This document shows, in pieces, positions 1-7,590 of a stretch of 45,806 nt of DNA (within the stretch, counting starts at the first letter, position 1; every line of letters starts with the position of its first letter). Made by a program: the position numbers and the translations under genes. The stretch lies in the NCBI RefSeq assembly GCF_934307085.1, contig NZ_CAKRCF010000024.1, positions 1-45,806 on the forward strand, given 5' to 3'. Origin of the DNA: an uncultured Anaerobutyricum sp. GTDB taxonomy: Bacteria > Bacillota > Clostridia > Lachnospirales > Lachnospiraceae. The notes under the pieces are model-generated. The model searched no databases. It worked only from the letters and a program-made list of their open reading frames with translations, and was not told the DNA's origin.

Positions 1-1
1 T

Positions 2-532
2 TTACTCAAACACTTCTTCGATTCTACCAGTTTTTTCGTTGTAAACATAAACACTGTTGTGTTCCGTTACAAAAGGAGTAAGTGAGCCAAGCTTAATGTT
101 TCGGATGTAAACGACATTCGTTGGTAAAACTCGCACTAAGCTTTCATTTTCATTAATATCAGCGATCCAACGGAACAATTTGTTCTCTTCTTGTCCCGTA
201 TAAATGAGATCCATACCATTTTCCGTATTCTCTAGTTTGAAATATACCTTATGTTTTAAAGACATTTTCGGATAGACACCTTTTACAACGTAAATACCAT
301 AATGTTCATGTAAAAGATCCTTATAGGTATCAGATGTAAGATCGATATCCTTATATCTCACTTTTTGTCCAACATCAATTCTTTCCCGAATAATGGTTAA
401 GGTATGGATGGCCCAATTGAGTGTTCCAATGCTGTTATACTTGATGCATTCTTCAATATTTGTGAAGAATGCATCATCAAAATTTACTTCTTGTGTTGCC
501 ATTTTTGTCAGTTCGTTTAATGATAAATTCAT
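2..532 (-). CDS. Hypothetical protein, 176 aa
   Basis: I do not recognise this protein. The start is placed at 532 because a GGGGAGG ribosome binding site lies just upstream of that ATG; an in-frame ATG at 556 has no such site. The product starts MNLSLNELTK, has no signal peptide or membrane segment, and looks like a soluble mixed alpha/beta protein with an aromatic-rich C-terminal half. The stop codon lies 1 base inside the window edge, so the gene is complete. It is transcribed alone, away from the MarR operon, from a promoter whose spacer carries a perfect inverted repeat (see 609-630 and 695-725). This suggests tight repression, but the regulator is not known. Confidence 0.75.
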   Translation of the reverse strand: MNLSLNELTKMATQEVNFDDAFFTNIEECIKYNSIGTLNWAIHTLTIIRERIDVGQKVRYKDIDLTSDTYKDLLHEHYGIYVVKGVYPKMSLKHKVYFKLENTENGMDLIYTGQEENKLFRWIADINENESLVRVLPTNVVYIRNIKLGSLTPFVTEHNSVYVYNEKTGRIEEVFE

Positions 533-608
533 AGTAACCTCCCCTTCATGAAGCAAGATATTGTATACGATTTAAAAACCATATGTGTATCATAGATACT
601 TTCAGGTT

Positions 609-630
609 TTGTAAACAAAGTATTTTACAA
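609..630. promoter_or_regulatory. Inverted repeat TTGTAAA-N8-TTTACAA
   Basis: A perfect 7-bp dyad with an 8-base spacer in the leader of the hypothetical gene ending at position 2. It shares the string AAACAA(A/G)GTATTT with the promoter dyad at 702-725, so both may bind the same regulator. It is a possible operator; the binding protein is unknown. Confidence 0.4.
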
Positions 631-694
631 GAAAGTATATGTTTCAATTTATAACAAAAAAGCTGAGTATATATCATTTGTTAATATCAATTAT

Positions 695-725
695 ATTATA
701 CCCTTGTTTCATTTTACAAACAAGG
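695..725 (-). promoter_or_regulatory. Promoter with overlapping dyad for the hypothetical gene at 2-532
   Basis: Read on the minus strand, TTGTTT (723-718) and TATAAT (700-695) are separated by 17 bases. The perfect inverted repeat CCTTGTTT-N8-AAACAAGG (702-725) fills the spacer and the -35 box, which is the position expected for a repressor operator. The rest of the 533-945 gap holds the MarR promoter (866-894) and no other gene that I can support. Confidence 0.55.
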
Positions 726-865
726 TATTTGAGGGAAAATACAGACAAATCAGAGTTATTATCTAATAATAAGATAGAATGAAGTTAATCAATAGTCAGG
801 AGAATCAGAGGTGATTTTGTAACGATTGATGTTGCAAGAAGGAAGATGAAGTATTATCTTTTTTG

Positions 866-925
866 TTGACAAAAAACAACTACGATATTATTATATAAAG
901 TAATTATGTCAAGTAATTATATAAA
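866..925 (+). promoter_or_regulatory. Promoter and likely MarR operator of the marR-MATE operon
   Basis: TTGACA (866-871) and TATTAT (889-894) have a 17-base spacer, a good sigma-A type promoter. Directly after the -10 box the string AAGTAATTAT occurs twice in tandem and forms the dyad TAATTAT...GTAATTA. A MarR site placed here would block transcription, so the operon is probably autorepressed. The operator role is inferred from position. Confidence 0.55.
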
Positions 926-945
926 ATAATAGAAAGGAGAAACTC

Positions 946-1383
946 ATGACAAAAGACAAGATAAAGGAGGTTATGGATGCCTGTTATCAGGCAAAGAGGA
1001 TAAGAGATATGCTTCCGGCATTGCCTGGGGGAGTGACACCATCCCATATCCACTATCTGGATACTCTTAGTAAGTTAGAAAAAACGGAAGGTAAGGTAAA
1101 AGTCAGTGATATTAGTGATAACCTTGGACTTCCGAGACCAAGCGTAACGAAAACCGTAAAAGATATGGAAAAGCTTGGATTTGTCGAAAAAGAAACAACA
1201 GAAACGGACGGAAGGTTTGTTTACATTAAGACGACCAGGACAGGAAGAAATCTGGTTGATAAATATGTTGATGAGTATTTTGGTAATCTTTCGGAAAATC
1301 TTGGAGAGATTACGGATGAAGATGCAGACAAGATGATTGAAGTGGTAGAAAAGCTCTATATAGTCATGAGTAACAGGAAGTAA
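946..1383 (+). CDS. MarR family transcriptional regulator
   Basis: The 145-residue protein has the layout of MarR repressors: N-terminal helices, a winged helix-turn-helix at about residues 45-95 (SDISDNLGLPRPSVTKTVKDM then the wing TETDGRF), and C-terminal dimerisation helices. MarR proteins bind operator dyads as dimers and release DNA when a small ligand, often a toxic aromatic compound, is bound. AAAGGAG precedes the ATG. The MATE transporter starts 3 bases after its stop, so the two are co-transcribed and this protein most likely controls that exporter. The ligand cannot be read from the sequence. Confidence 0.9.
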   Translation: MTKDKIKEVMDACYQAKRIRDMLPALPGGVTPSHIHYLDTLSKLEKTEGKVKVSDISDNLGLPRPSVTKTVKDMEKLGFVEKETTETDGRFVYIKTTRTGRNLVDKYVDEYFGNLSENLGEITDEDADKMIEVVEKLYIVMSNRK

Positions 1384-1386
1384 TAT

Positions 1387-2742
1387 ATGAATGCAAAAGA
1401 AAGATCAGATTTTACACAGGGAAGTATATTAAAGAAGATGATTCCATTCATGATGCCAATACTTGGAGCACTTGTACTTCAGGCAGCGTATGGTGCGGTG
1501 GATCTTCTGGTTGTAGGCAGATTTGGAACAACAGCCGGGTTATCAGCAGTTTCAACCGGCAGTCAGATTCTTAATCTTGTAACGTTTGTGATAACGCAGC
1601 TGGCAATGGGAATTACTGTTCTTATTGCAAGGTATATCGGTGAAAAGCATACAAGTCAAATAGGGGAGTTGCTTGGTGGAGCAACAACAGTGTTTACTAT
1701 GATAGCTGTCGTACTCTTTGTGGTGATGGTGTTTTTTGCAAAGCCGTTGGCTGTTCTTATGCAGGCTCCCAAAGAAGCGCTTATGCTTACATCAGTGTAT
1801 GTAAGGATTTGCGGGGGAGGTATTTTCTTTATCGTTGCTTATAACGTCCTTTCTGCCATATTCAGAGGGCTGGGAGATAGCAGGTCTCCGCTTATATTTG
1901 TTGCAGTTGCCTGCGTGGTAAATGTTGTAGGTGATCTTGTACTTGTTGCAGGATTCCATCTTGATGCCGCAGGAGCTGCAATTGCTACAGTGCTTGCCCA
2001 GGCGGTCAGTGTGGTGTTGGCTCTTTTGATGCTTAAAAGAAGACAGTTGCCATTTAAAATAACAAAAAAAGATTTCAGGTTTAATAGTCAATGTAAAAGA
2101 TTCCTGACAGTTGGAATTCCTCTTGCGCTTCAGGAATTTCTTACCCAGATGTCATTTCTTGCACTGTGTGCATTTATAAATAAGTTAGGGCTGGAAGCTT
2201 CTTCAGGATATGGGGTTGCCTGCAAGATAGTAAACTTTGCCATGCTGATACCAAGTGCACTTATGCAGTCGATGGCTTCTTTTGTATCGCAGAATGTTGG
2301 TGCCGGTAAGGAGGATAGAGCAAAGAAAGCGATGTTTACCGGAATAGGAATCGGATTGATCGTTGGAATTATTGTTTTCATAAGTGTATGGTTCTTTGGT
2401 GACGTGCTTACATCGATATTCACAACGGATAAAGCGGTTGTACAAAAAGGGTTTGAATATCTTAAGGGGTTTGCTCCGGAAACCATTCTTACGGCAATCC
2501 TTTTTTCTATGATAGGTTACTTTAACGGACATGAAAAGACGCTGTGGGTTATGATTCAGGGACTTATCCAGACGCTTCTTGTAAGACTGCCACTTGCATA
2601 TTTTATGAGTATACAACCACATGCCAGCCTTACCAATATAGGGCTTGCAGCGCCTGTTGCAACATGCTTTGGAATTATATTAAATGTAATCTTTTTCTTT
2701 CACATGACAAGAAAAATGCAAAAACGAAAAATCTTGCGTTAA
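1387..2742 (+). CDS. MATE family efflux transporter
   Basis: The 451-residue polytopic protein has the usual length of MATE exporters, with about 12 hydrophobic segments in two six-helix halves. The N-terminal half carries the family pattern around PFMMPILGALVLQAAYGAVD and the later GLGDSRSPL loop. MATE proteins export cationic drugs, dyes or metabolites by Na+ or H+ antiport in the cytoplasmic membrane. It lies 3 bases behind the MarR gene and forms a regulator-exporter pair with it. The substrate is not identifiable. No terminator was seen directly behind the stop; a structured non-coding segment follows. Confidence 0.93.
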   Translation: MNAKERSDFTQGSILKKMIPFMMPILGALVLQAAYGAVDLLVVGRFGTTAGLSAVSTGSQILNLVTFVITQLAMGITVLIARYIGEKHTSQIGELLGGATTVFTMIAVVLFVVMVFFAKPLAVLMQAPKEALMLTSVYVRICGGGIFFIVAYNVLSAIFRGLGDSRSPLIFVAVACVVNVVGDLVLVAGFHLDAAGAAIATVLAQAVSVVLALLMLKRRQLPFKITKKDFRFNSQCKRFLTVGIPLALQEFLTQMSFLALCAFINKLGLEASSGYGVACKIVNFAMLIPSALMQSMASFVSQNVGAGKEDRAKKAMFTGIGIGLIVGIIVFISVWFFGDVLTSIFTTDKAVVQKGFEYLKGFAPETILTAILFSMIGYFNGHEKTLWVMIQGLIQTLLVRLPLAYFMSIQPHASLTNIGLAAPVATCFGIILNVIFFFHMTRKMQKRKILR

Positions 2743-2764
2743 GAGAGTAGGATTGTAACTCATT

Positions 2765-2915
2765 ATGATAGAGATATAAATGCGGCTGGTAATTGCAAGA
2801 CCTTAAACAAGATAACGCAACCGTGAGACACACGGGATAGCTCTCTTATGATTAGCACAGTAGTGCTATCGAACGAGAACCAAAGTTGCCGAGGTTGGGG
2901 GAAAATTTTGGATAA
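2765..2915 (+). ncRNA. Structured non-coding segment between MATE and macro genes
   Basis: This gap has no open reading frame but several nested hairpins: CCGTG/CACGG near 2820-2836, TAGCAC-AGTA-GTGCTA near 2853-2868, and a long-range pairing of CAACC (about 2818) with GGTTG (about 2893). The base composition is less AT-rich than other spacers. It could be the leader of the macro-domain gene or the remnant of a ribozyme or mobile intron; I cannot assign it to a known family. Confidence 0.3.
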
Positions 2916-2934
2916 ACAGTAGGAGGTATATTCT

Positions 2935-3951
2935 ATGCCATTGAAAATTGTTAGAAATGATATTACAAAAATGAGTGTTGATGCAATTGTCAATGCAGCT
3001 AATACATCTCTATTAGGAGGTGGCGGGGTAGATGGATGCATTCATCGTGCTGCCGGACCAGACCTTCTTGCGGAATGTAGAATGCTCCATGGATGTGAGA
3101 CAGGGAATGCTAAAATTACAAATGGATATCGTCTTCCTTGTAAATATGTCATTCACACAGTTGGACCAATCTGGCTGGATGGAAAACATCAAGAACAAAA
3201 ACTTTTAGAATCATGCTATTATACATCACTGAATCTGGCGAAGGAATATGGCTGTGAATCGGTTGCTTTTCCTCTGATTTCTTCTGGAATTTATGGCTAT
3301 CCAAAAGATCAGGCATTAAAAGTTGCTGTAGATATCATTGGAAAATTTCTACTGGAAAATGAGATGACAGTCTTTATTGTAATTTTTGACCGGAAGGCAT
3401 ATCAGATTAGCGGAAAATTGTTTGCGGATATTACAGCTTATATAGATGACCGATATGTGAAAGAACATTCAGACAGTCGGGAAGAACTAAGATGGCGATC
3501 GGAGCCGCTTATTGGAGAAAGTTGTTTCGGATCAGCAGTGGAGAGGATGGAAGCGAAGCCAAGCTGTAATGCGATAAGCAGCAGGACTTTGGAGGATGCG
3601 TTGAATCAGATAGATGAAAGTTTTTCAGAAATGCTGCTTCGTAAAATTGACGAATCCGATATGACAGACACGCAGTGTTACAAGAAAGCAAATATTGACC
3701 GGAAACTTTTTTCTAAAATCCGCTCGAATAAATTTTATAAGCCGTCTAAAACGACAGTGCTGGCATTTGCTCTGGCATTGGAACTGCCAATTGTAGAAAT
3801 GCAGGATATGCTTGGTAAGGCAGGATTTACTTTGTCTCGTTCAAGCAAGTTTGATATTATTGTAGAATATTTTGTTGAACAGGGTAATTATAATGTATAT
3901 GAAATCAATGAAGCACTGTTTGCTTTTGATCAGAGTCTGATTGGATCATAA
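2935..3951 (+). CDS. Macro domain protein with C-terminal helix-turn-helix-like domain
   Basis: This 338-residue fusion starts with a macro domain (about 1-170) showing [18 protein letters not shown] and the later [10 protein letters not shown] loop, the ADP-ribose binding features of the MacroD/YmdB branch that removes ADP-ribose or O-acetyl groups. Residues about 220-338 form a helical domain ([15 protein letters not shown], then [13 protein letters not shown], ending in FDQSLIGS), a module found at the end of many Firmicutes proteins and resembling a Cro-type HTH. A GGAGG site precedes the ATG. A strong terminator follows, and then a von Willebrand A gene on the same strand. The substrate, protein or nucleic acid ADP-ribose, is open. 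Confidence 0.88.
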   Translation: MPLKIVRNDITKMSVDAIVNAANTSLLGGGGVDGCIHRAAGPDLLAECRMLHGCETGNAKITNGYRLPCKYVIHTVGPIWLDGKHQEQKLLESCYYTSLNLAKEYGCESVAFPLISSGIYGYPKDQALKVAVDIIGKFLLENEMTVFIVIFDRKAYQISGKLFADITAYIDDRYVKEHSDSREELRWRSEPLIGESCFGSAVERMEAKPSCNAISSRTLEDALNQIDESFSEMLLRKIDESDMTDTQCYKKANIDRKLFSKIRSNKFYKPSKTTVLAFALALELPIVEMQDMLGKAGFTLSRSSKFDIIVEYFVEQGNYNVYEINEALFAFDQSLIGS

Positions 3952-4005
3952 AACAATGAATGTCGCTTTCCATGCGACCACTTTCTAAAAGAAAATCGTT
4001 ATACT

Positions 4006-4043
4006 ATGGCTGTAAGGTACGAAACCGGACAGCCATTTTTTTT
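4006..4043 (+). terminator. Intrinsic terminator after the macro gene
   Basis: ATGGCTGT pairs with ACAGCCAT and is followed by eight T residues. It separates the macro gene from the VWA gene, so the latter may depend on readthrough or on its own promoter, which is not obvious. Confidence 0.75.
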
Positions 4044-4102
4044 GACCAGGTAAATACCGGGACAGTAAACTTAATAGCGAGATTTTCAGGAGGTAAGGTA
4101 TA

Positions 4103-4756
4103 ATGAGAAAGAATTTAACAGAAATCGTTTTTATCCTTGATCGTAGTGGCTCTATGAGTGGACTGGAGCAAGATACAATCGGAGGATTTAATTCTATGAT
4201 TAATCAGCAGAAAAATGCAGAGGGAGAAGCATTGGTTTCTACGATATTGTTTGACAATGTAAGTGAAGTTCTGCATGACCGCATAAATGTAAAGGACATC
4301 CAGCCCCTGACCGATCACGATTACATGGTTCGGGGATGTACGGCATTGTTAGATGCTATTGGCGGAGCGATACATCATATTGGAAATATTCATAAGTATG
4401 CAAGACGGGAAGACATTCCGGAACATACAATGTTTGTTATCACAACGGATGGAATGGAGAATGCCAGCCGCTATTATAGCAGCAATAAAGTGAAACAGAT
4501 GATTGAGCGGCAGAAAATAAAATATGGCTGGGAATTTCTATTCCTTGGAGCCAATATTGATGCTGTGGAGACTGCCAGTTTATTTGGTATTGATGAGGAC
4601 AGAGCAGTTAACTATCAATGTGACAGCGAGGGAACTGCTCTAAATTATGAAGTGATCAGTGAGGCAATCAGTGCTGTCCGATGTAGTGTACCATTGGGTT
4701 CAAACTGGAAAAAGCGCATTGACGAGGATTTTAAAAAACGTGGCAATCGCAAGTAA
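4103..4756 (+). CDS. von Willebrand factor A domain protein
   Basis: The 217-residue protein is essentially one vWA domain. The metal-ion-dependent adhesion site is complete: D13-x-S15-x-S17 (FILDRSGSMSG), T80 (RGCTALLDAIG) and D116 (VITTDGMEN). Such domains bind Mg2+ and hold partner proteins. There is no signal peptide or membrane helix, so it is cytoplasmic. AGGAGG precedes the ATG. It follows the macro-domain gene on the same strand with a terminator in between. TerY-type vWA proteins act in stress modules, but no ter genes are present, so a role with the macro protein is only inferred. Confidence 0.88.
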   Translation: MRKNLTEIVFILDRSGSMSGLEQDTIGGFNSMINQQKNAEGEALVSTILFDNVSEVLHDRINVKDIQPLTDHDYMVRGCTALLDAIGGAIHHIGNIHKYARREDIPEHTMFVITTDGMENASRYYSSNKVKQMIERQKIKYGWEFLFLGANIDAVETASLFGIDEDRAVNYQCDSEGTALNYEVISEAISAVRCSVPLGSNWKKRIDEDFKKRGNRK

Positions 4757-4953
4757 GTAATTTTCTATTGTTCTTGTACCTATAGGTAGAAAACAAATCT
4801 ATGTATTGATAATATATTGTGTGGTAGAATGAAGAGAAACAATGAAATATGTAAACTAGATGTACTTAGAAAATCTTTTATTATAATATTATCACATACT
4901 ATAATTTATGTAAAATAAGAATTATATTAAAAAGTATTACGAGGGTCTGTTAG

Positions 4954-4995
4954 AAAAGATGGTTATGTAAAAAATAATCATCTTTTTTATTTTTA
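4954..4995 (+). terminator. Intrinsic terminator upstream of ktrB
   Basis: A 13-bp stem (AAAAGATGGTTAT with ATAATCATCTTTT, one G-T pair) is followed by a T-rich tract. It lies about 200 bases behind the VWA stop and isolates the potassium cluster. The rest of 4757-5154 is AT-rich with no gene; I saw no ydaO-type c-di-AMP riboswitch in it. Confidence 0.7.
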
Positions 4996-5154
4996 CTGAA
5001 TGTACTGCGATGAAGATATTTTTTCTAATAGAATCTTTATACAATCTTAATATGATAGTTGATATATTTACACTATCTTTGAATGTGCACATATATAATG
5101 GAAGAATATTATTACCAGATGAAATATCAATGAGATAATACACAGGAGGGATTC

Positions 5155-6492
5155 ATGTCAAAGGGCATACACAAAAAGAAGCATCTGTCTTCTTTTCAAT
5201 TAATTATTCTGGGATTTGCAGCTGTTATTTTGCTGGGGGCTATTATATTAATGCTGCCGGTCTCTTCTGCTAATGGAGTGATAACCCCATTTAATAAGAC
5301 ATTATTTACATCAACTTCTGCAGTATGTGTAACCGGGCTTGCTGTTTTGGATACAGGAAGTTACTGGTCCGTTTTTGGACAGGTAGTGATTTTACTTCTG
5401 ATACAGATAGGAGGACTTGGTGTAGTTACGGTTGCCGTTTCTGTATTTATGCTGTCAGGCAGAAAGATTTCTCTGATGCAGCGCAGCACGATGCAGAATG
5501 CAATTTCTGCACATAAAGTAGGCGGAATTGTCCGTTTGACAAAGTTTATTTTAAAGGGAACATTATTTATTGAGATGGCAGGTGCTTTGGTACTGTTACC
5601 AGTTTTTTATCGTGACTTTGGGACGAAAGGGATATGGATTGCAGTATTTCATTCCGTATCGGCTTTTTGTAATGCTGGATTTGATATTTTAGGTACACCT
5701 GCACATCCATTTCCATCTATTACTGCCTATGCAGGAAATCCGCTTGTAAATATAGTAATTATGTTTTTAATTATAGCAGGTGGTATTGGTTTCCTTACGT
5801 GGGAGGATATTTGTATTAATAAAATCCACTTTAGGAAGTATCATATGCAGAGTAAGATTATATTGGTGACAACAGCATTTTTGATAGTTTTACCGGCTAT
5901 TTTTTTCTTTTTTTCTGATTTTACTTATCTGTCAGTGGGAAAACGTCTGCTTGCATCGGCTTTTCAGGCAGTAACTCCAAGAACTGCCGGATTTAATACT
6001 ATGGATATTTCTAAAATGACAGAAGTTTCAAAAGCAATGATTATTATACTTATGCTTGTCGGAGGTTCGCCAAGTTCTACGGCAGGAGGTATGAAGACGA
6101 CAACTTTTGCAGTACTTATATTGAATGCATTTGCTACATTTCGGAGTCGGGAAAATGTCGGAGCATTTGGAAGAAGAATCGAATGCAGCGTGATAAAGAA
6201 TGCATCAACGATTGCTATGATGTACTGTATGTTATTTTTATGTGGAGGAATTACGATCAGTGTATATGAGGGGCTTCCGCTTTTGGAGTGTCTTTATGAA
6301 GCAGCATCAGCGGTTGGAACAGTAGGGCTTACATTAGGAATCACACCAAAGCTTCATATAGTGTCACAATTCATACTGATCATACTTATGTATCTTGGAA
6401 GAGTAGGAGGACTTACTCTTATTTATGCGGTCCTTTCAAAGAAAAAGAAGGGAAATGCAAGGTTGCCATTAGAAAAATTAACAGTAGGATAA
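5155..6492 (+). CDS. ktrB: Potassium uptake channel subunit KtrB/TrkH
   Basis: The 445-residue membrane protein carries the four pore repeats of the Trk/Ktr/HKT superfamily with a filter glycine in each: SAVCVTGLAVLDTG, SAFCNAGFDI, TPRTAGFNT and SAVGTVGLTLG. The length fits KtrB better than the longer proteobacterial TrkH. It forms a dimeric K+ (Na+-coupled) channel in the cytoplasmic membrane gated by a cytosolic RCK ring. The gene has an AGGAGG site and is followed after 53 bases by the RCK gene ktrA. Two-component genes of the KdpDE type follow downstream. Confidence 0.93.
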   Translation: MSKGIHKKKHLSSFQLIILGFAAVILLGAIILMLPVSSANGVITPFNKTLFTSTSAVCVTGLAVLDTGSYWSVFGQVVILLLIQIGGLGVVTVAVSVFMLSGRKISLMQRSTMQNAISAHKVGGIVRLTKFILKGTLFIEMAGALVLLPVFYRDFGTKGIWIAVFHSVSAFCNAGFDILGTPAHPFPSITAYAGNPLVNIVIMFLIIAGGIGFLTWEDICINKIHFRKYHMQSKIILVTTAFLIVLPAIFFFFSDFTYLSVGKRLLASAFQAVTPRTAGFNTMDISKMTEVSKAMIIILMLVGGSPSSTAGGMKTTTFAVLILNAFATFRSRENVGAFGRRIECSVIKNASTIAMMYCMLFLCGGITISVYEGLPLLECLYEAASAVGTVGLTLGITPKLHIVSQFILIILMYLGRVGGLTLIYAVLSKKKKGNARLPLEKLTVG

Positions 6493-6545
6493 GTGTTAGG
6501 ATTGTGTATGGTATCCGTTAGATAACACAGAGGGAGAATTGAATT

Positions 6546-7193
6546 ATGAAAAATATATTATTAATCGGACTTGGGAGATTTGGAAGACATATTGCAATGG
6601 AGCTTAGTGAATTAGGGCATGAAATTATGGCGGTAGATGTCAATGAGGGCAGAGTAGATAAAGTCCTTCCCTACGTTACAAATGCACAGATTGGAGATAG
6701 CACGAATGCGGAATTTTTAGAATCATTAGGAATTGGAAATTATGATATCTGTTTTGTAACAATTGGAGGAAGTTTTCAAAATTCATTGGAGACCACCTCG
6801 TTATTAAAAGAACTTGGTGCAAAAATGGTTATTTCGAGAGCAGAGAGGGATGTCCAGGAAAAGTTCCTTTTAAGAAATGGTGCGGATAAAGTAATTTATC
6901 CAGAAAAACAGGTAGCAAAGTGGGCCTCTATTCGTTATACCGATGACCATATACTTGATTATATGGAAGTTGACGCTTCTCATGCGATATTTGAAGTAGA
7001 AGTGCCAGAAGAGTGGATTGGAAAGACGGTAGGAGAATTAGATATCCGAAGAAAATATGATATTAATATTCTTGCAATAAAAAATAACGGAGAACTTAGC
7101 ATGGCGATATCTCCGGATACATTTTTTACAGGGAATATCACTCTTTTAGTAATCGGAGAGCATAAGGCAATTAAAAAGTGTTTCCATATTTAA
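6546..7193 (+). CDS. ktrA: Ktr system regulatory RCK subunit KtrA/TrkA
   Basis: The 215-residue cytosolic protein has one RCK_N domain with the nucleotide-binding motif GLGRFG (residues 8-13) and the acidic residue D31 ending beta-2, then an RCK_C domain from about residue 140. Single-RCK proteins of this size form octameric rings that bind ATP/ADP and gate KtrB; the RCK_C part of relatives binds c-di-AMP. It lies directly behind ktrB with a GGGAG site and clearly works with it. Confidence 0.93.
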   Translation: MKNILLIGLGRFGRHIAMELSELGHEIMAVDVNEGRVDKVLPYVTNAQIGDSTNAEFLESLGIGNYDICFVTIGGSFQNSLETTSLLKELGAKMVISRAERDVQEKFLLRNGADKVIYPEKQVAKWASIRYTDDHILDYMEVDASHAIFEVEVPEEWIGKTVGELDIRRKYDINILAIKNNGELSMAISPDTFFTGNITLLVIGEHKAIKKCFHI

Positions 7194-7209
7194 ATTAAAG
7201 AGGGGATAA

Positions 7210-7500
7210 ATGATGAAAGAAGTAATTTTACTCTTAACAGTATTGGTAATGTTTATTGTTTGTTTTTTTGTTATGGGAAAGATTGGATATTTCATCAATG
7301 AAAATTACAAAGCATTTATTATAAGGGAGAGGGAAAATACGCAATCCTGTAAAATTATATCTTTGGATAAAATTTCTGATGAAGAGTTGTTAAAAGAAAT
7401 ACATGATTATCAAAAAAAATGTGGTAAAGCAGGTATGATAATTTATGATTCAAAAAAGAAAGATAAGAGGCAGTGTTTTGACGGTGATAAAGCAGTGTGA
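7210..7500 (+). CDS. Small single-pass membrane protein
   Basis: The 96-residue product begins with one hydrophobic helix (about residues 3-25, rich in V, L and F) followed by a charged cytoplasmic tail with many Lys and Glu. It has GAGGGG before an ATG doublet and lies 16 bases behind ktrA, so it belongs to the potassium operon. I do not recognise the family. A role as a small accessory of the KtrAB channel or of the following sensor kinase is only suggested by position. Confidence 0.7.
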   Translation: MMKEVILLLTVLVMFIVCFFVMGKIGYFINENYKAFIIRERENTQSCKIISLDKISDEELLKEIHDYQKKCGKAGMIIYDSKKKDKRQCFDGDKAV

Positions 7501-7590
7501 TATACTCTAATGTACTTCTGAAATCTTTTTATACCTGATTTTATCAGTAAAGATTTCAGGGGTACATTTAGGTAAAAAGGCGGGAAAATA

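Noticed and set aside
4757..5154. Possible c-di-AMP (ydaO) riboswitch before ktrB
   Set aside because: Expected from family habit, but none of the conserved ydaO blocks are visible; only a terminator and AT-rich sequence.
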